A stretch of DNA of 64,000 nt from Ruminococcus gauvreauii (GCF_025151995.1 NZ_CP102290.1:434001-498000); one strand, 5' to 3'. Positions 26,584 through 36,439 are shown, counted from the stretch's first letter. Notes: generated by a model from the sequence alone, not told the origin. Numbers and translations are program-made.

Positions 26584-27534
26584 TTATGAGACTATCAGAA
26601 ACGCTACCAGCCCAAGAAGCACCTGTGCGATCAGGAAACGCACCACCACCTGCGTGTCCGACCATTTGAATTTAATCCTTACATGGTCATGGATTGGGGT
26701 ACGCGTATTTTTCAGTATGGAGATTTTCAAAAACCTTTTCAGGAAGATCTTGACCAGTCCGAGTCCTCCGTCGATGATCAGCATTCCTGCAAGGAGCAGA
26801 TAAACAAACGGATGCTGTGATTTCATCGCAATGATCGCGAGATAAAATCCCAGAGCCCTTGATCCCGCATCCCCCATCAGCATACTGCTCGGCGAGGTGT
26901 TAAAATACAGGTATGCAAACAGTACCGCGACAAAGAGAAAGTCGGCGATCACATAATTTCCCAGTGCCTCACGAAAGATCAGACTGAACGACAGGATCGC
27001 AACGCAGCAGAGGCTGGCACACAATCCGTCGACGCCGTCTGAACAGTTCGTGACATTGATAGATATCCAGATCAGGACAATTCCAAGAATGATGTATACC
27101 GCTTTCGGAATGATCAGCTCCATGCCTCCGATATAAATCGCCGTCGGATTATAGTTTAAAAAAGTAAGCATGGTGACGGCAGAGATGATCAGATCGATCA
27201 GGCCCTTCTTATAATCACTCCATGGTTTGTCAGACGCATCATCCAGATAGCCGCTCAGCATAATGCATGCAAGCAGTATCAGATAAATGATGTACTCACG
27301 GTCCAGCGGCATAAAAAGAACGCTGCTGACAATGAAACATATGACAAATGTCAGACCAACGCCTCTGATCTTTCCTTTCGACAGGTTCCCATTTACTGCA
27401 AATGCTCTTCCCTGGTCACTCGGCAGAAACGGCAGCGGAAATTTCAATGCCAGAAATGTGAGGATGAACGTAATAAGTATGCCCAGCATGACTATCTGGT
27501 TCGTGCTTAAATAATGATTAAATATATTGTACAT
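26584..27534 (-). CDS. MraY-like phosphosugar transferase (variant)
   Basis: 316-residue polyprenyl-phosphate phosphosugar transferase with about ten membrane helices. Catalytic motifs: GYLDDASDK, NVTNCSDGVDGL and MGDAGSRALG. The C-terminal loop, usually PLHHHFE in MraY, reads PIHDHVRIKFKWSDTQVVVRF, so the middle histidine is aspartate. It probably makes lipid I or a related undecaprenyl-PP-sugar. It stands alone rather than in a mur/fts cluster, so it may be a second, specialised copy. Single-gene transcript with its own terminator. Confidence 0.82.
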   Translation of the reverse strand: MYNIFNHYLSTNQIVMLGILITFILTFLALKFPLPFLPSDQGRAFAVNGNLSKGKIRGVGLTFVICFIVSSVLFMPLDREYIIYLILLACIMLSGYLDDASDKPWSDYKKGLIDLIISAVTMLTFLNYNPTAIYIGGMELIIPKAVYIILGIVLIWISINVTNCSDGVDGLCASLCCVAILSFSLIFREALGNYVIADFLFVAVLFAYLYFNTSPSSMLMGDAGSRALGFYLAIIAMKSQHPFVYLLLAGMLIIDGGLGLVKIFLKRFLKISILKNTRTPIHDHVRIKFKWSDTQVVVRFLIAQVLLGLVAFLIVS

Positions 27535-27617
27535 TTCACTCTTGTCTCACGGACAACCCTTTCTATCTTTTCATTATGAAGATACCATAAGCCCGTCTAA
27601 AACGCAAGAGCTGTACA

Positions 27618-29009
27618 TCAATCCGCATTTCCAAAGCTTAATTTGAAAGGGAATTTCTTAAGATAGACTTCGATACTGTCTTCGTTCCCCACCACTATTT
27701 TCTCCAGCAGCTGTCGGTAAAATTCATCTTCATGTTCCATATCACCCGTCATCTCACGGACAGCGTCTGCAATCTGTCCGATCTCTTCACCGTCTTTGAC
27801 CGTCACAGACCTGACCACAGCGAGAATTGTTCTTTCTATCTTTCTTCTGTCATAAGTCAACAGATTACATGCTGCTGCCATGATGTGAAGAACATCCTCA
27901 TTGCGTATGCTGCAGCCTGCACAGCCGGTCACATTTCCACTCTCGTCTGTGCGGGGAGTGCCGTGCCGGACTGCTTCAAGGCAGCGCCATAACTGATAGC
28001 TGCTGCCGTCTTTTCTTTTTTTACATCTGGAGACGTAACTCGAACCGCAGCATCCGCACTTTATCTTTCCCGAGAATGTATAGCGGCTGCTGTGCTTTTT
28101 CTTTCCCTCCTGTGAATGGGAGCGGCTGTCCAGAATACTGTTGGCTTTTTCAAACATTTCCCTTGAGATGATCGGTTCATGGTGGTCTCTGAGGATCACG
28201 AATTCTTCCTGCCCGTAGTTATACTTCTTTTCATGTGACAGAAAATCAGGCGTATAAGTCTTTTTCTGCACCAGATCACCGCAGTATTTCTCATTCCGAA
28301 GGATGCGCAGGATCACCGAACTCTGCCATTCCCCGCCGCACATGGGCAATATCCCGGCTTCCCCAAGCTCCCGTGCGATCACATGCGTTCCCTTCCCCTC
28401 CTCAACATATTTCTGAAAGATAAGCCGCACGATCCGGGCTCCTTCCTCCTCGAGATACATGCCCCCGTCCCGGACCCGGTATCCCAGCATGCTTCTGCCG
28501 AATACGACGCCCTGTTCCATCCGGCGCTTCTGCCCCCATTTCACACGCTCTGAGGTCCGGCGGCTCTCTTCCTGTGCGATGGAGGACATGATCGCAAGGC
28601 GAAGTTCGGCGTCACCGTCCATGGTATTGATATTGTCATTCAGAAAAATAACAGCTATGCCGCGCTTTTTAAGATCACGCGTATAATAGATACTGTCAAG
28701 CGTGTTCCTCGCAAACCGTGAGATCTCTTTCGTGATGATCAGATCAATTTCGCCATCGCGGGCACTCCTGATCATCCGGTTAAATGCCCTGCGCTTTCTT
28801 GTACTGGTCCCGGATATCCCCTCGTCGGCATAGATTTCAAACAGCTCCCAGTCGGGATTGCGCTCAATATACTGCCTGAAAAACGTACGCTGGCTCTCAA
28901 AAGAATTTGTCTGGTCGTCGCTGTCCGTCGACACCCTGCAGTACGCAGCGACACGCTTCCTCTTTCCGGCCGTCTTCTTCTCCTGGTTTAAGCGTTCGTA
29001 ATCATACAC
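27618..29009 (-). CDS. Large serine recombinase of element 2
   Basis: 463-residue serine recombinase different from the one in element 1. Catalytic Ser27 is in VAAYCRVSTDSDDQ; further core motifs are YADEGISGTSTRKR, LIITKEISRFARNTLD and AIMSSIAQEESRRTSERVKWG. A recombinase domain (VFGRSMLGYRV) and a zinc ribbon with CGCCGSSYVSRC and CAGCSIR follow. GTG 29007-29009 with AAGGAGGGGG upstream is the start. It resembles the TnpX/SpoIVCA-type group. It sits in the middle of element 2, 3.8 kb from one end and 9.5 kb from the other, which is unusual. Confidence 0.92.
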   Translation of the reverse strand: MYDYERLNQEKKTAGKRKRVAAYCRVSTDSDDQTNSFESQRTFFRQYIERNPDWELFEIYADEGISGTSTRKRRAFNRMIRSARDGEIDLIITKEISRFARNTLDSIYYTRDLKKRGIAVIFLNDNINTMDGDAELRLAIMSSIAQEESRRTSERVKWGQKRRMEQGVVFGRSMLGYRVRDGGMYLEEEGARIVRLIFQKYVEEGKGTHVIARELGEAGILPMCGGEWQSSVILRILRNEKYCGDLVQKKTYTPDFLSHEKKYNYGQEEFVILRDHHEPIISREMFEKANSILDSRSHSQEGKKKHSSRYTFSGKIKCGCCGSSYVSRCKKRKDGSSYQLWRCLEAVRHGTPRTDESGNVTGCAGCSIRNEDVLHIMAAACNLLTYDRRKIERTILAVVRSVTVKDGEEIGQIADAVREMTGDMEHEDEFYRQLLEKIVVGNEDSIEVYLKKFPFKLSFGNAD

Positions 29010-29022
29010 AAAAACCCCCTCC

Positions 29023-29229
29023 TTACAGCCGGATGTTCTGATTCACAGTGCACTGCCGGCAATGCTCAAGTTCCCTAAGACAGTGCTCCCGCTGCGTGGG
29101 GGTCAGCAGTTTTCTCTTTTCCAGAGACCAGAAGATCGCTTTTTGAATCTCTGTGAGAAATGCCGCGTACTCGGGTTCATCCAGTCTCGGCATTGGTTCA
29201 CCGGTATAGACAAATTCCCTGTGCTTCAT
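29023..29229 (-). CDS. Small SHOCT-like protein upstream of recombinase 2
   Basis: 68-residue protein starting at ATG 29227-29229 behind GGGAGG (a longer in-frame start to 29277 is less likely). Sequence: MKHREFVYTGEPMP then DEPEYAAFLTEIQKAIFWSLEKRKLLTPTQ…. The C-terminal half resembles a SHOCT-type short helical domain. It is 13 bp upstream of recombinase 2 and surely co-transcribed. Small genes of this kind often accompany such recombinases, so a regulatory or directionality role is possible but unproven. Confidence 0.7.
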   Translation of the reverse strand: MKHREFVYTGEPMPRLDEPEYAAFLTEIQKAIFWSLEKRKLLTPTQREHCLRELEHCRQCTVNQNIRL

Positions 29230-29300
29230 AAACCGCACCTCCCTCTGCTTTACTATATGTGCCAAGGGCTTTTCCATATAACAGAGAGACTGCTTCCAGG

Positions 29301-30419
29301 TCAGGCGTTCGGAGCCATTATATTCTGTTCGGTATTGACATCAAAAAAATGCGCTTTGTCCATATCAAATGTGAGTGTTATCACATCTCCCTTCTTAGCG
29401 GGTGTATCCGGCCTCACACGGCATACCAGATCGTCTCCCTGAAACTCTGTGTAGAGGCAGGCTTCCGCTCCTAGCAGTTCATATGCTTTTACCTCGGCCG
29501 GCAGTACATGCCCGTCATCATCCGTATTCCACCGGGCAACCCGGATATCTTCCGAACGGATTCCCATGATGACTTCTTTTCCTTTGTACCCTTCGTTTTT
29601 CAATATTTCCGCCTTCATCACAGGTATCTTAAACTTCCGGTCTCCTGTTTCAAATACGATACCATCCTGCTGCTCCCGGATGTTTCCCCTCAGGAAATTC
29701 ATCTGGGGAGATCCGATGAATCCGGCAACAAAGAGGTTCTTCGGACAGTCATAGACATTTTTCGGCGTATCCACCTGCATGATATCTCCGTCCTTCATCA
29801 CCACAATTCTCGTTCCAAGCGTCATCGCCTCCGTCTGATCATGCGTCACATAGATGATAGTCGCACCCAGACGGCTGTGAAGCTTCGCGATTTCAAGCCG
29901 CATCTGGACACGCAGCTTGGCATCCAGATTGGAAAGCGGTTCATCCATCAGAAAAACCCTGGGGTTTCTGACGATCGCCCGTCCCATGGCTACACGCTGT
30001 CTCTGACCTCCGGACAGTGCTTTCGGTCTTCTGCCGAGAAGATCCTCCAGATCCAGAATCTTTGCGGCATTTCGGACGGCCTGATCGATTTCCATTTTAG
30101 GTATTTTTCTCATCTTCAGCGAAAAAGCCATATTGTCATATACCGTCATATGCGGATACAGTGCATAGTTCTGGAATACCATGGCAATGTCCCTGTCTTT
30201 TGGCTCTTCGTCATTCACTTTTTTTCCGTCGATCACCACCTCGCCCTCCGTGATCGATTCCAGCCCGGCAATCATACGGAGCGTCGTAGATTTTCCACAG
30301 CCGGACGGACCCACAAAGATAATAAATTCCTTATCCTCGATGTCCAGATTGAAATCTTTTACAGCCTCATATCCGTTGGGATATATCTTTTTGACATTAC
30401 TTAATGATATCGCCGCCAT
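29301..30419 (-). CDS. Sugar ABC transporter ATP-binding protein (MsmK/UgpC-like)
   Basis: 372-residue ATPase for carbohydrate importers. Walker A GPSGCGKST, signature LSGGQRQRVAMGRAI, Walker B VFLMDEPLSNLD and a C-terminal MOI/TOBE-type regulatory domain (IMGIRSEDI). The ATG at 30417-30419 behind GAGGGGGAA is chosen. It ends an operon that also encodes two MalFG-like permeases and a binding protein, so it probably powers that importer. In many Firmicutes such ATPases are shared by several importers. Confidence 0.92.
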   Translation of the reverse strand: MAAISLSNVKKIYPNGYEAVKDFNLDIEDKEFIIFVGPSGCGKSTTLRMIAGLESITEGEVVIDGKKVNDEEPKDRDIAMVFQNYALYPHMTVYDNMAFSLKMRKIPKMEIDQAVRNAAKILDLEDLLGRRPKALSGGQRQRVAMGRAIVRNPRVFLMDEPLSNLDAKLRVQMRLEIAKLHSRLGATIIYVTHDQTEAMTLGTRIVVMKDGDIMQVDTPKNVYDCPKNLFVAGFIGSPQMNFLRGNIREQQDGIVFETGDRKFKIPVMKAEILKNEGYKGKEVIMGIRSEDIRVARWNTDDDGHVLPAEVKAYELLGAEACLYTEFQGDDLVCRVRPDTPAKKGDVITLTFDMDKAHFFDVNTEQNIMAPNA

Positions 30420-30430
30420 CAAGTTCCCCC

Positions 30431-31027
30431 TCATTCACAGGGGATCAGCGTCAGACCGCACAGCATTTCAATCCTGCGTTTCCCCATATCTTTTTGTTCC
30501 CGTTTATCGTACTGCATGGCGGCAAACGCCGCCTCCTGTCCCGTGTCCGGTGTCAGCTCATAGACACACAGCTCTTCCTCCTGATATTGAATTCCGGCAA
30601 TCTGATAGGTCTTTTCATTAATCAGTACGCTCCTGCCGGCCACTTTTGTACTTCCGAAGAGCTGCCACGCGGTCTTTTCTCCCAGGATACAGTATCCTGC
30701 CTCTCCCGCCAGTAACCCGTTACTGTTCGGAAACAGTATGGAACAGTCTCCTGCAACTCCGATCGTTTTCACATCAGTACTTCTGCCGTAATCAGGATTC
30801 ATTACGGTCTCCAACTTATTCTCCTTCCATAAGACAACATCATACCCCTCTTCCCTCATCCGTGTCAGGCTAAGACTCATGTTCTCATCATACACTGCCG
30901 CGCGTTTCAGCTCCCATCTGGCAATCCCCGGCTGCCCGGCTGCTTTATAAATCATGATCCCCAGCACCGCAAGGCATAACCCCCCTGACATCAGAAGCGG
31001 GATCAGAATCTTTTTCCTTCTATGCAT
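30431..31027 (-). CDS. MacB-like extracellular domain protein without permease part
   Basis: 198 aa: one N-terminal membrane segment (residues 7-25), then an extracellular domain with SLSLTRMREEGYDVVLWKE, TIGVAGDCSILF and VLINEKTYQIAGIQ. This pattern matches the MacB/FtsX-type periplasmic domain, but the three C-terminal helices of a permease are absent. It overlaps the HlyD-like gene by 8 bases. Function unknown; it may act with the HlyD-like protein. Confidence 0.6.
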   Translation of the reverse strand: MHRRKKILIPLLMSGGLCLAVLGIMIYKAAGQPGIARWELKRAAVYDENMSLSLTRMREEGYDVVLWKENKLETVMNPDYGRSTDVKTIGVAGDCSILFPNSNGLLAGEAGYCILGEKTAWQLFGSTKVAGRSVLINEKTYQIAGIQYQEEELCVYELTPDTGQEAAFAAMQYDKREQKDMGKRRIEMLCGLTLIPCE

Positions 31028-32429
31028 CTCCTTCCTCCATCAGCCGCACCTTATCACCCGGGGACACTTCCTTGCTGGAAAATACAACAAACTGATCATT
31101 TGCTCCGAGTGAGCCATCCTCAAGCGCAGCACTGCCTTCATTTTTATCCCGGACGGTCACGTCCTGCCTTACGACACTGAGCTCGGTTCCCAGAATCGTT
31201 TCGGTCTCCCGGACGATCAGAATATAATTCTTGTCATTATCCGCGTACAGCGCAGAGAGCGGGATGCAGCACGGATACGGCCCCGACTGTTCCGTCAGTT
31301 CCATCTTACCGTTCTCTCCGAGTGAAAGCGCCTCATCCGTTACTTTCACAACAGCCTCATATCCCCCTTCTTCCCTCTGGGTCACAGCGCTCACCTCGCA
31401 GTTCTCTTTCTGTATCCTGTCATTTTGAAATTTCAGGGTCACCTTACTTCCCGTTTTCACGTAATCTGCCTGTTCTTCTGAAAGTACAGCCTTAAAATTC
31501 CACCCCTCAGATCCGTCCGACAGGATCACGGCTGCGCTGTCCGCCGTGCGGTCACCCGCTGCGACACAGACCTTTCCCACATTTCCCGCCGCCGTGCTCA
31601 CGACCTGACCATCGTTTTCCTGCAGTTTCTGATACGCTGTGAGCTTTGTCTCCAGCTGCGAAGCTGCCTGCTCCGCCTCTGTGATACCGCTCTCATCGGC
31701 GGGAGCCTTATTTTCCGCATCTTCTACCGCCCGGCGGGCCTGCACAACCGCCTTGTCACGCTCCACCTCCGCATGATAGAGTGCCTCCTCCTTCTGTGAC
31801 AACGCCTCCTCCAGCTGTTTCAGCCCCTGTTCCCATGCAATCGTATCAGCATTCTCATTCATTTCCTGGTAGCTTTCCCAGGACGGATAGTCTGACAGCT
31901 CATATTCTGCATCAGAATACTCCTGCCAGGCCCTGTTTACAGCTTCATCCTGAACGGCGATCGTATTCTCCAGATCCTGAAGTGCGCGTTCCCTTGCAGC
32001 CTGTGCGGCCTGTTCCTCCGCATTTCTGCCGGCTTTTTGTGCCGCCAGTTTCTGCTGCTGTGCCTCAAGCTGAACCGTGGTCTCCTCAATGAGTTTCTTC
32101 AGATCCTCCGTATCCAGCCGGAGCAGCACCGTATTGTTCTGAATTTTCTCGCCAACTGTGACGCAGACTTCCGCTATCCGGATTCCCGCTTCGACAACCA
32201 CCGCTTTGCCTTTGTCCGCCTCGATTTTTCCGTCAGCCGTAACCGTGTGTGAAATGCTTCGCTGCTCTGCTTTTCCGATCTGTATCCTGGGCATTTGCCA
32301 GGCATAAATCCCCCGCGATATGATCGTGCACAGCAGCATGATAATCAGAAATGCTGCGAAAAACCAGACCGCCTTTTTTCTGTTTTTTTCGTATGTACTC
32401 CAGTTCACTGTTTTCATGTCTTCTCTCAT
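31020..32429 (-). CDS. HlyD/RND-type efflux adaptor (membrane fusion protein)
   Basis: 469 aa with one N-terminal membrane helix (about 19-41), a barrel-sandwich hybrid segment (ISHTVTADGKIEADKGKAVVVEAG) and a long coiled coil (about residues 110-250, rich in Gln/Glu/Ala). The second barrel half and beta-barrel domain follow. Such adaptors normally join an ABC or RND efflux pump. Here no cognate permease is encoded; the partners in the operon are sugar-importer genes. The start overlaps the permease stop as ATGA. Confidence 0.85.
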   Translation of the reverse strand: MREDMKTVNWSTYEKNRKKAVWFFAAFLIIMLLCTIISRGIYAWQMPRIQIGKAEQRSISHTVTADGKIEADKGKAVVVEAGIRIAEVCVTVGEKIQNNTVLLRLDTEDLKKLIEETTVQLEAQQQKLAAQKAGRNAEEQAAQAARERALQDLENTIAVQDEAVNRAWQEYSDAEYELSDYPSWESYQEMNENADTIAWEQGLKQLEEALSQKEEALYHAEVERDKAVVQARRAVEDAENKAPADESGITEAEQAASQLETKLTAYQKLQENDGQVVSTAAGNVGKVCVAAGDRTADSAAVILSDGSEGWNFKAVLSEEQADYVKTGSKVTLKFQNDRIQKENCEVSAVTQREEGGYEAVVKVTDEALSLGENGKMELTEQSGPYPCCIPLSALYADNDKNYILIVRETETILGTELSVVRQDVTVRDKNEGSAALEDGSLGANDQFVVFSSKEVSPGDKVRLMEEGDA

Positions 32430-33271
32430 TCCTTGATTCCCGATGAAATAATCCCCTGCTCCAGGTAATCCTGTCCAATGACAAACACAAACACTGCCGG
32501 TATCAGCGCAATCACGGATGCCGCAAGCGCAATCCCCGCCTGCCCCGCTCCGACCTCAGGCAGGTACAGAGAAAGCGGCCACAGGGTTTTATCCTGCAGA
32601 AATGCAAGGGGCTGCTCCATCATATTCCAATATTCCAGAAATCCCAGAACCACTGCTGATAAGATGCCCGGCGATCCCAGAGGGATCCCGACTTTCCAAA
32701 AAACCGCCAGCTCGCCGGCGCCGTCAATCTTGGCTGCTTCTATCAGTTCTCTCGGTATCGCTGTAAAGCTGCGGTATATGAGAAATACCGGAAAGGTAGA
32801 AAAAACTGCCGGCAGAATGACTGCCGCATGGGTATTCATCAGATTCATGCCGTCCAGCACCAGATAGGAAGGAAGCATCGTCACCTGAAACGGAAGCAGC
32901 ATCAATATAACGTAGAGCGTAAACAACAATTTTCTTCCTTTAAATCGAAATGCTGCGAATGCCCACGCCGCCGGGACCGCAAATACCAGCTGTCCCGCGA
33001 GTATGGTACCTACGATCTTCATGGAGTTCCAGAACACCGTAAAAAAGTCCGGAGTCCAGATCAACAGTTTCACAAAATGAATCAATGTCGGATACAGCGG
33101 AAAAAGCTTCCATTCTATCATACCGCTTGTTCCGTTTAACACTGGCGCCAGGCTTGCCGCCAGTTCATTTCCACTCTTCAGAGACCCCAGGACTGTGAGG
33201 AACACCGGTGAGCAGATGATGACAGCCGATAACGCCAGCCCCATCTTCCAACATATCTTTTTCAATCTCAA
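32426..33271 (-). CDS. Carbohydrate ABC transporter permease, MalG-like
   Basis: 281 aa with six membrane helices. The EAA-type loop reads PRELIEAAKIDGAGELAVFWKVGIPLGSPG, a hallmark of binding-protein-dependent permeases. It overlaps the MalF-like gene by 4 bases and the HlyD-like gene by 4 bases. Sugar specificity unknown. Confidence 0.9.
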   Translation of the reverse strand: MRLKKICWKMGLALSAVIICSPVFLTVLGSLKSGNELAASLAPVLNGTSGMIEWKLFPLYPTLIHFVKLLIWTPDFFTVFWNSMKIVGTILAGQLVFAVPAAWAFAAFRFKGRKLLFTLYVILMLLPFQVTMLPSYLVLDGMNLMNTHAAVILPAVFSTFPVFLIYRSFTAIPRELIEAAKIDGAGELAVFWKVGIPLGSPGILSAVVLGFLEYWNMMEQPLAFLQDKTLWPLSLYLPEVGAGQAGIALAASVIALIPAVFVFVIGQDYLEQGIISSGIKE

Positions 33272-34140
33272 TCCTCCTGTCTCTCCCAGAAATGCTGCAG
33301 GAGCAACACGAATGCTACAAATATAACCGTGATGCAGACCGCGGCTGCCGCCATTTTGTCAATCTCCAGCTTGGTAAACCAGTTGTTAAAGATGTGCTGG
33401 AGCAGGTACATGTTCTGCTGCGGATAGGCGCCTGCCACCAGATAGGCCTCCCGGAACACTTTAAAGGAATTCAAAAAGGATAATACTGTAATGGTATACA
33501 GTACCGGCTTCAGTCCCGGGAGCACCACATGGAAAAAACACTGAAACTCCGATGCACCATCGACCCTGGCAGCCTCTTTCAACTCCTCCGGCACATTATG
33601 CAGCCCTGCCAGCCAGAGTATGATGGTGTATCCCATGTTCTTCCACAGATAGCTGATGATCAGCACCCAGAAAGACGCATCACTCCCCAGCCAGTCCACC
33701 GCTTGGATGCCCAGAGATGCAAGCCCGGCATTGAGCAGGCCGTTTACATGAAACATCATCTTCCAGATCAGTACCACCGCTGCCGTGGGCACTGCCATCG
33801 GCAGCAGGTACACTGATTTTAATCCCCTGATCCTTTTACATCCATTTAACGCCAGTGAAATCGCAAGCGAGATCACAAGCAGCAGCGGAAGCCCGACGGC
33901 CACAAATTTCAACGTATTTTTGACCGCTGCCAGGAACGCCTGATTCGTAAAAATCTCCCGGTAATTCGCAATCCCGCAGAACTTTCCGGTAACTGCTGTC
34001 TGGAACGAACGCTTCCCCACATCCGCAAACGGTATCAGTACAAAGACGGCCACCCCCGCCAGGCTCGGAAGCAAAAACCATATTCTACTCCTGTAAATGA
34101 ATCGAAATTTTCTGTACAATTTCCTGCGTACAATCTTCAA
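33268..34140 (-). CDS. Carbohydrate ABC transporter permease, MalF-like
   Basis: 290 aa with six membrane helices and EAA loop PEELKEAARVDGASEFQCFFHVVLPGLKP. The start is TTG 34138-34140, with AGGAG about nine bases upstream, inside the 3' end of the binding-protein gene (56-base overlap). A shorter internal start is possible. Pairs with the MalG-like protein. Confidence 0.9.
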   Translation of the reverse strand: MKIVRRKLYRKFRFIYRSRIWFLLPSLAGVAVFVLIPFADVGKRSFQTAVTGKFCGIANYREIFTNQAFLAAVKNTLKFVAVGLPLLLVISLAISLALNGCKRIRGLKSVYLLPMAVPTAAVVLIWKMMFHVNGLLNAGLASLGIQAVDWLGSDASFWVLIISYLWKNMGYTIILWLAGLHNVPEELKEAARVDGASEFQCFFHVVLPGLKPVLYTITVLSFLNSFKVFREAYLVAGAYPQQNMYLLQHIFNNWFTKLEIDKMAAAAVCITVIFVAFVLLLQHFWERQED

Positions 34141-36394
34141 TCTCTTTCTCTCCTGTCAGAGCCTGCGCACCGATGGCAATGATCTCTTCTTTCAGGCTGT
34201 CGTCTGTAACCGCCGGTACCTTAAGAGTCTCGATCAGGTCCCTGAACTGCTTCTTCTCCGCGTCATCCGGCCAGACGATATCGAGGGATATCTCATTTCC
34301 ATCCCTGTCCGTAAGCCCTGCCCCCTCCATTGATCCCGGATTGGGATTGGCGGCAAAGCTGTCAAAAGCCTCTGCATTGACGGGAAAACCATCTTCCAGA
34401 TCTTTACTCTGTACTTCCGTGCCGAGCAGCGTTTCCATCCATGACATGGCAAGCTCCTGGTTTTCAGAGTTTACGCTGACGCCGATGAGCCCCGACGGAG
34501 AGAATACATCTGCAGACTGTCCGTTAAACGCCCGGTAAGTATTCCCCTCCATTTGCCGGTTGACTGCCAGGATAGAATTCAGTTCAGACATACTGCCCAG
34601 AATCCCCGCTGTCAGAACCTGCCTTCTCTCTATCTGCCACGCAGACTGTGGTCCATTGCTCAGCAGGTTATCCTTCGCCCGCTGTTCATCCTGATAAAAA
34701 GCAAGAAATTCCTCATACATCTTCTGATGATTCGACAGTTCCTCTTCATCCAGGTTTTTCTGCTCCGCCCCATAGATCCGCTTCGCCTGCGTCAGGAATT
34801 CCTGCAGACTGTCCTCATTCACGTTCCCATCCTCCGAAGTCCATGCACCGGCCGAGGTTAAATACAGCTTTTCCAGCAGCTCCCCGGCAGTGTAGGAACC
34901 CAGTACGGACTCCTCCGTCTCCGGTGAATCAGCGATCGCCTCTGCCGTATCTGCAAGGCTCTTCAGATCTGAAATCTCTGACAGCCAGGATTCATTGCCG
35001 GTCAGAAGCGGCACATCAAACCTGAATGGCAGGATGAAAATTCCTTCTTCTGACTGATATCCTTTTAAAATCCCTTCGAAGTAATTTCCCGAAAGCTCTG
35101 CTACAAAATCGCTCAGATCCATCAGGATTCCCTTTTCGATGTAGGCATCTGCCGGCATTCCATTAAGCAGTATCATGTCCGGCCCTTTTCCTGCAAGCAG
35201 CTGTGTATTCAGGTTCTTGACGGCATCATTTGCGGTCACACCGTTCGCCTCACTGACCCCGATCTCGAGCCGGATAAACGTATCCGGATTCTCTGCGCGG
35301 TAGCAGCTGATCGCCTGGCGCACCGTCTCATTGTCGTACAGCGTGTATATCGTAAGCAGTTGTTCCGGAACGGCTGAAATATCCGGATCATATACGTAAG
35401 AACAGAGTGCCCCGTCGCGGTAAAAGATCAGAAACGAACCGTCCTCATTCCTGCTCATCCATGCGGGCGCCTTTGACGGATCCCCGAGGTTAGTCAGTGC
35501 TCCGTCTGCCAGCTGTTCCATGACGCTGCCTCCCAGCACATGTCCGTAGATTCCGCCCCCTGCCGCCAGATATAATGTCTGGTTTCCGTCCTTATCATCT
35601 GAGGCGCACATTGCAATGCCCGCTTTTTGCTCTGTCTGCTCGCCGATAAATGAATTGAGCACTTCATCCGGCGTGTTAAGCTCGCCGCTCTCCAGATTGT
35701 AGAAGTAGGCTTTCTGCCCATTCTGTACTACCAGCGAATTCCCGCAGACATACATCCCCACATCCCGCATATCATCCGGAGTAAACAGCTGCTGATGTGT
35801 CTGCTGTCTGACATCCAGCTCGTAGACATCATAGCTGTTCGTAATGACAAACACCCTGCCGTCTGCGGTAATCACACTATCCATCACGCTGGTGTTGTAA
35901 CCCTCCAGTCCAAACTCGGCATTATGCACAGTACCATCGGCATCCAGATAGATGTATTTTTCAGGGTAAGTTTTTTCACTCGTTGATTCTTCCCACAAAA
36001 TATAGGAGATAAAAATCCCTCCGTCCGGCGCGATAGCCGTGCCGGTGATATCCGCGTCCTGGTCCGTCAGTGTTTTTAATTCTGTCAGAGTATCCGTACT
36101 CCACGATTTCCCCCCGTCGTCTGAACTGCTTTTTGTGCCTTCTTTTTTGTCAATGAGGAGCAGACTGCCATCCTGCAGACGGCCGATGCACCCCACACCG
36201 GAAAACCCTTCCGGCGTGGGAAGCTGTGTTTCGACGTATCTTCCCTTTGCATCCGCCGTATTCTCGGCATTACCGCCGGTGCTCTGTCCGGCGTCCGTAT
36301 TCTGTCCGCTTTCCGCCCTGCTGCAGCCCATCAATGCCACTGTCAGTATTCCTGCAAGCAGCACACGATGCCACGGTATCTTTTTCGATTTCAT
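34085..36394 (-). CDS. Lipoprotein fusing a beta-propeller-like region to a sugar-binding protein
   Basis: 769 aa, nearly twice the size of a normal solute-binding protein. A lipoprotein signal with VALMGC (Cys24) anchors it outside the cell. Residues about 50-340 contain propeller-like repeats (SSDDGGKSWS, DGGIFISYI, DGRVFVITNSYDVYELD). Residues about 355-769 form a type-1 extracellular solute-binding domain (KGPDMILLNGMPADAYIEKGILMDLSDF). First gene of the minus-strand operon that continues through MalF, MalG, HlyD-like, MacB-like and ATPase. The propeller may sense a ligand or the wall. Confidence 0.82.
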   Translation of the reverse strand: MKSKKIPWHRVLLAGILTVALMGCSRAESGQNTDAGQSTGGNAENTADAKGRYVETQLPTPEGFSGVGCIGRLQDGSLLLIDKKEGTKSSSDDGGKSWSTDTLTELKTLTDQDADITGTAIAPDGGIFISYILWEESTSEKTYPEKYIYLDADGTVHNAEFGLEGYNTSVMDSVITADGRVFVITNSYDVYELDVRQQTHQQLFTPDDMRDVGMYVCGNSLVVQNGQKAYFYNLESGELNTPDEVLNSFIGEQTEQKAGIAMCASDDKDGNQTLYLAAGGGIYGHVLGGSVMEQLADGALTNLGDPSKAPAWMSRNEDGSFLIFYRDGALCSYVYDPDISAVPEQLLTIYTLYDNETVRQAISCYRAENPDTFIRLEIGVSEANGVTANDAVKNLNTQLLAGKGPDMILLNGMPADAYIEKGILMDLSDFVAELSGNYFEGILKGYQSEEGIFILPFRFDVPLLTGNESWLSEISDLKSLADTAEAIADSPETEESVLGSYTAGELLEKLYLTSAGAWTSEDGNVNEDSLQEFLTQAKRIYGAEQKNLDEEELSNHQKMYEEFLAFYQDEQRAKDNLLSNGPQSAWQIERRQVLTAGILGSMSELNSILAVNRQMEGNTYRAFNGQSADVFSPSGLIGVSVNSENQELAMSWMETLLGTEVQSKDLEDGFPVNAEAFDSFAANPNPGSMEGAGLTDRDGNEISLDIVWPDDAEKKQFRDLIETLKVPAVTDDSLKEEIIAIGAQALTGEKEIEDCTQEIVQKISIHLQE

Positions 36395-36439
36395 ATTTCT
36401 CCATCCTTTCCTGTTGATGCCACAAATATATCATAACAA

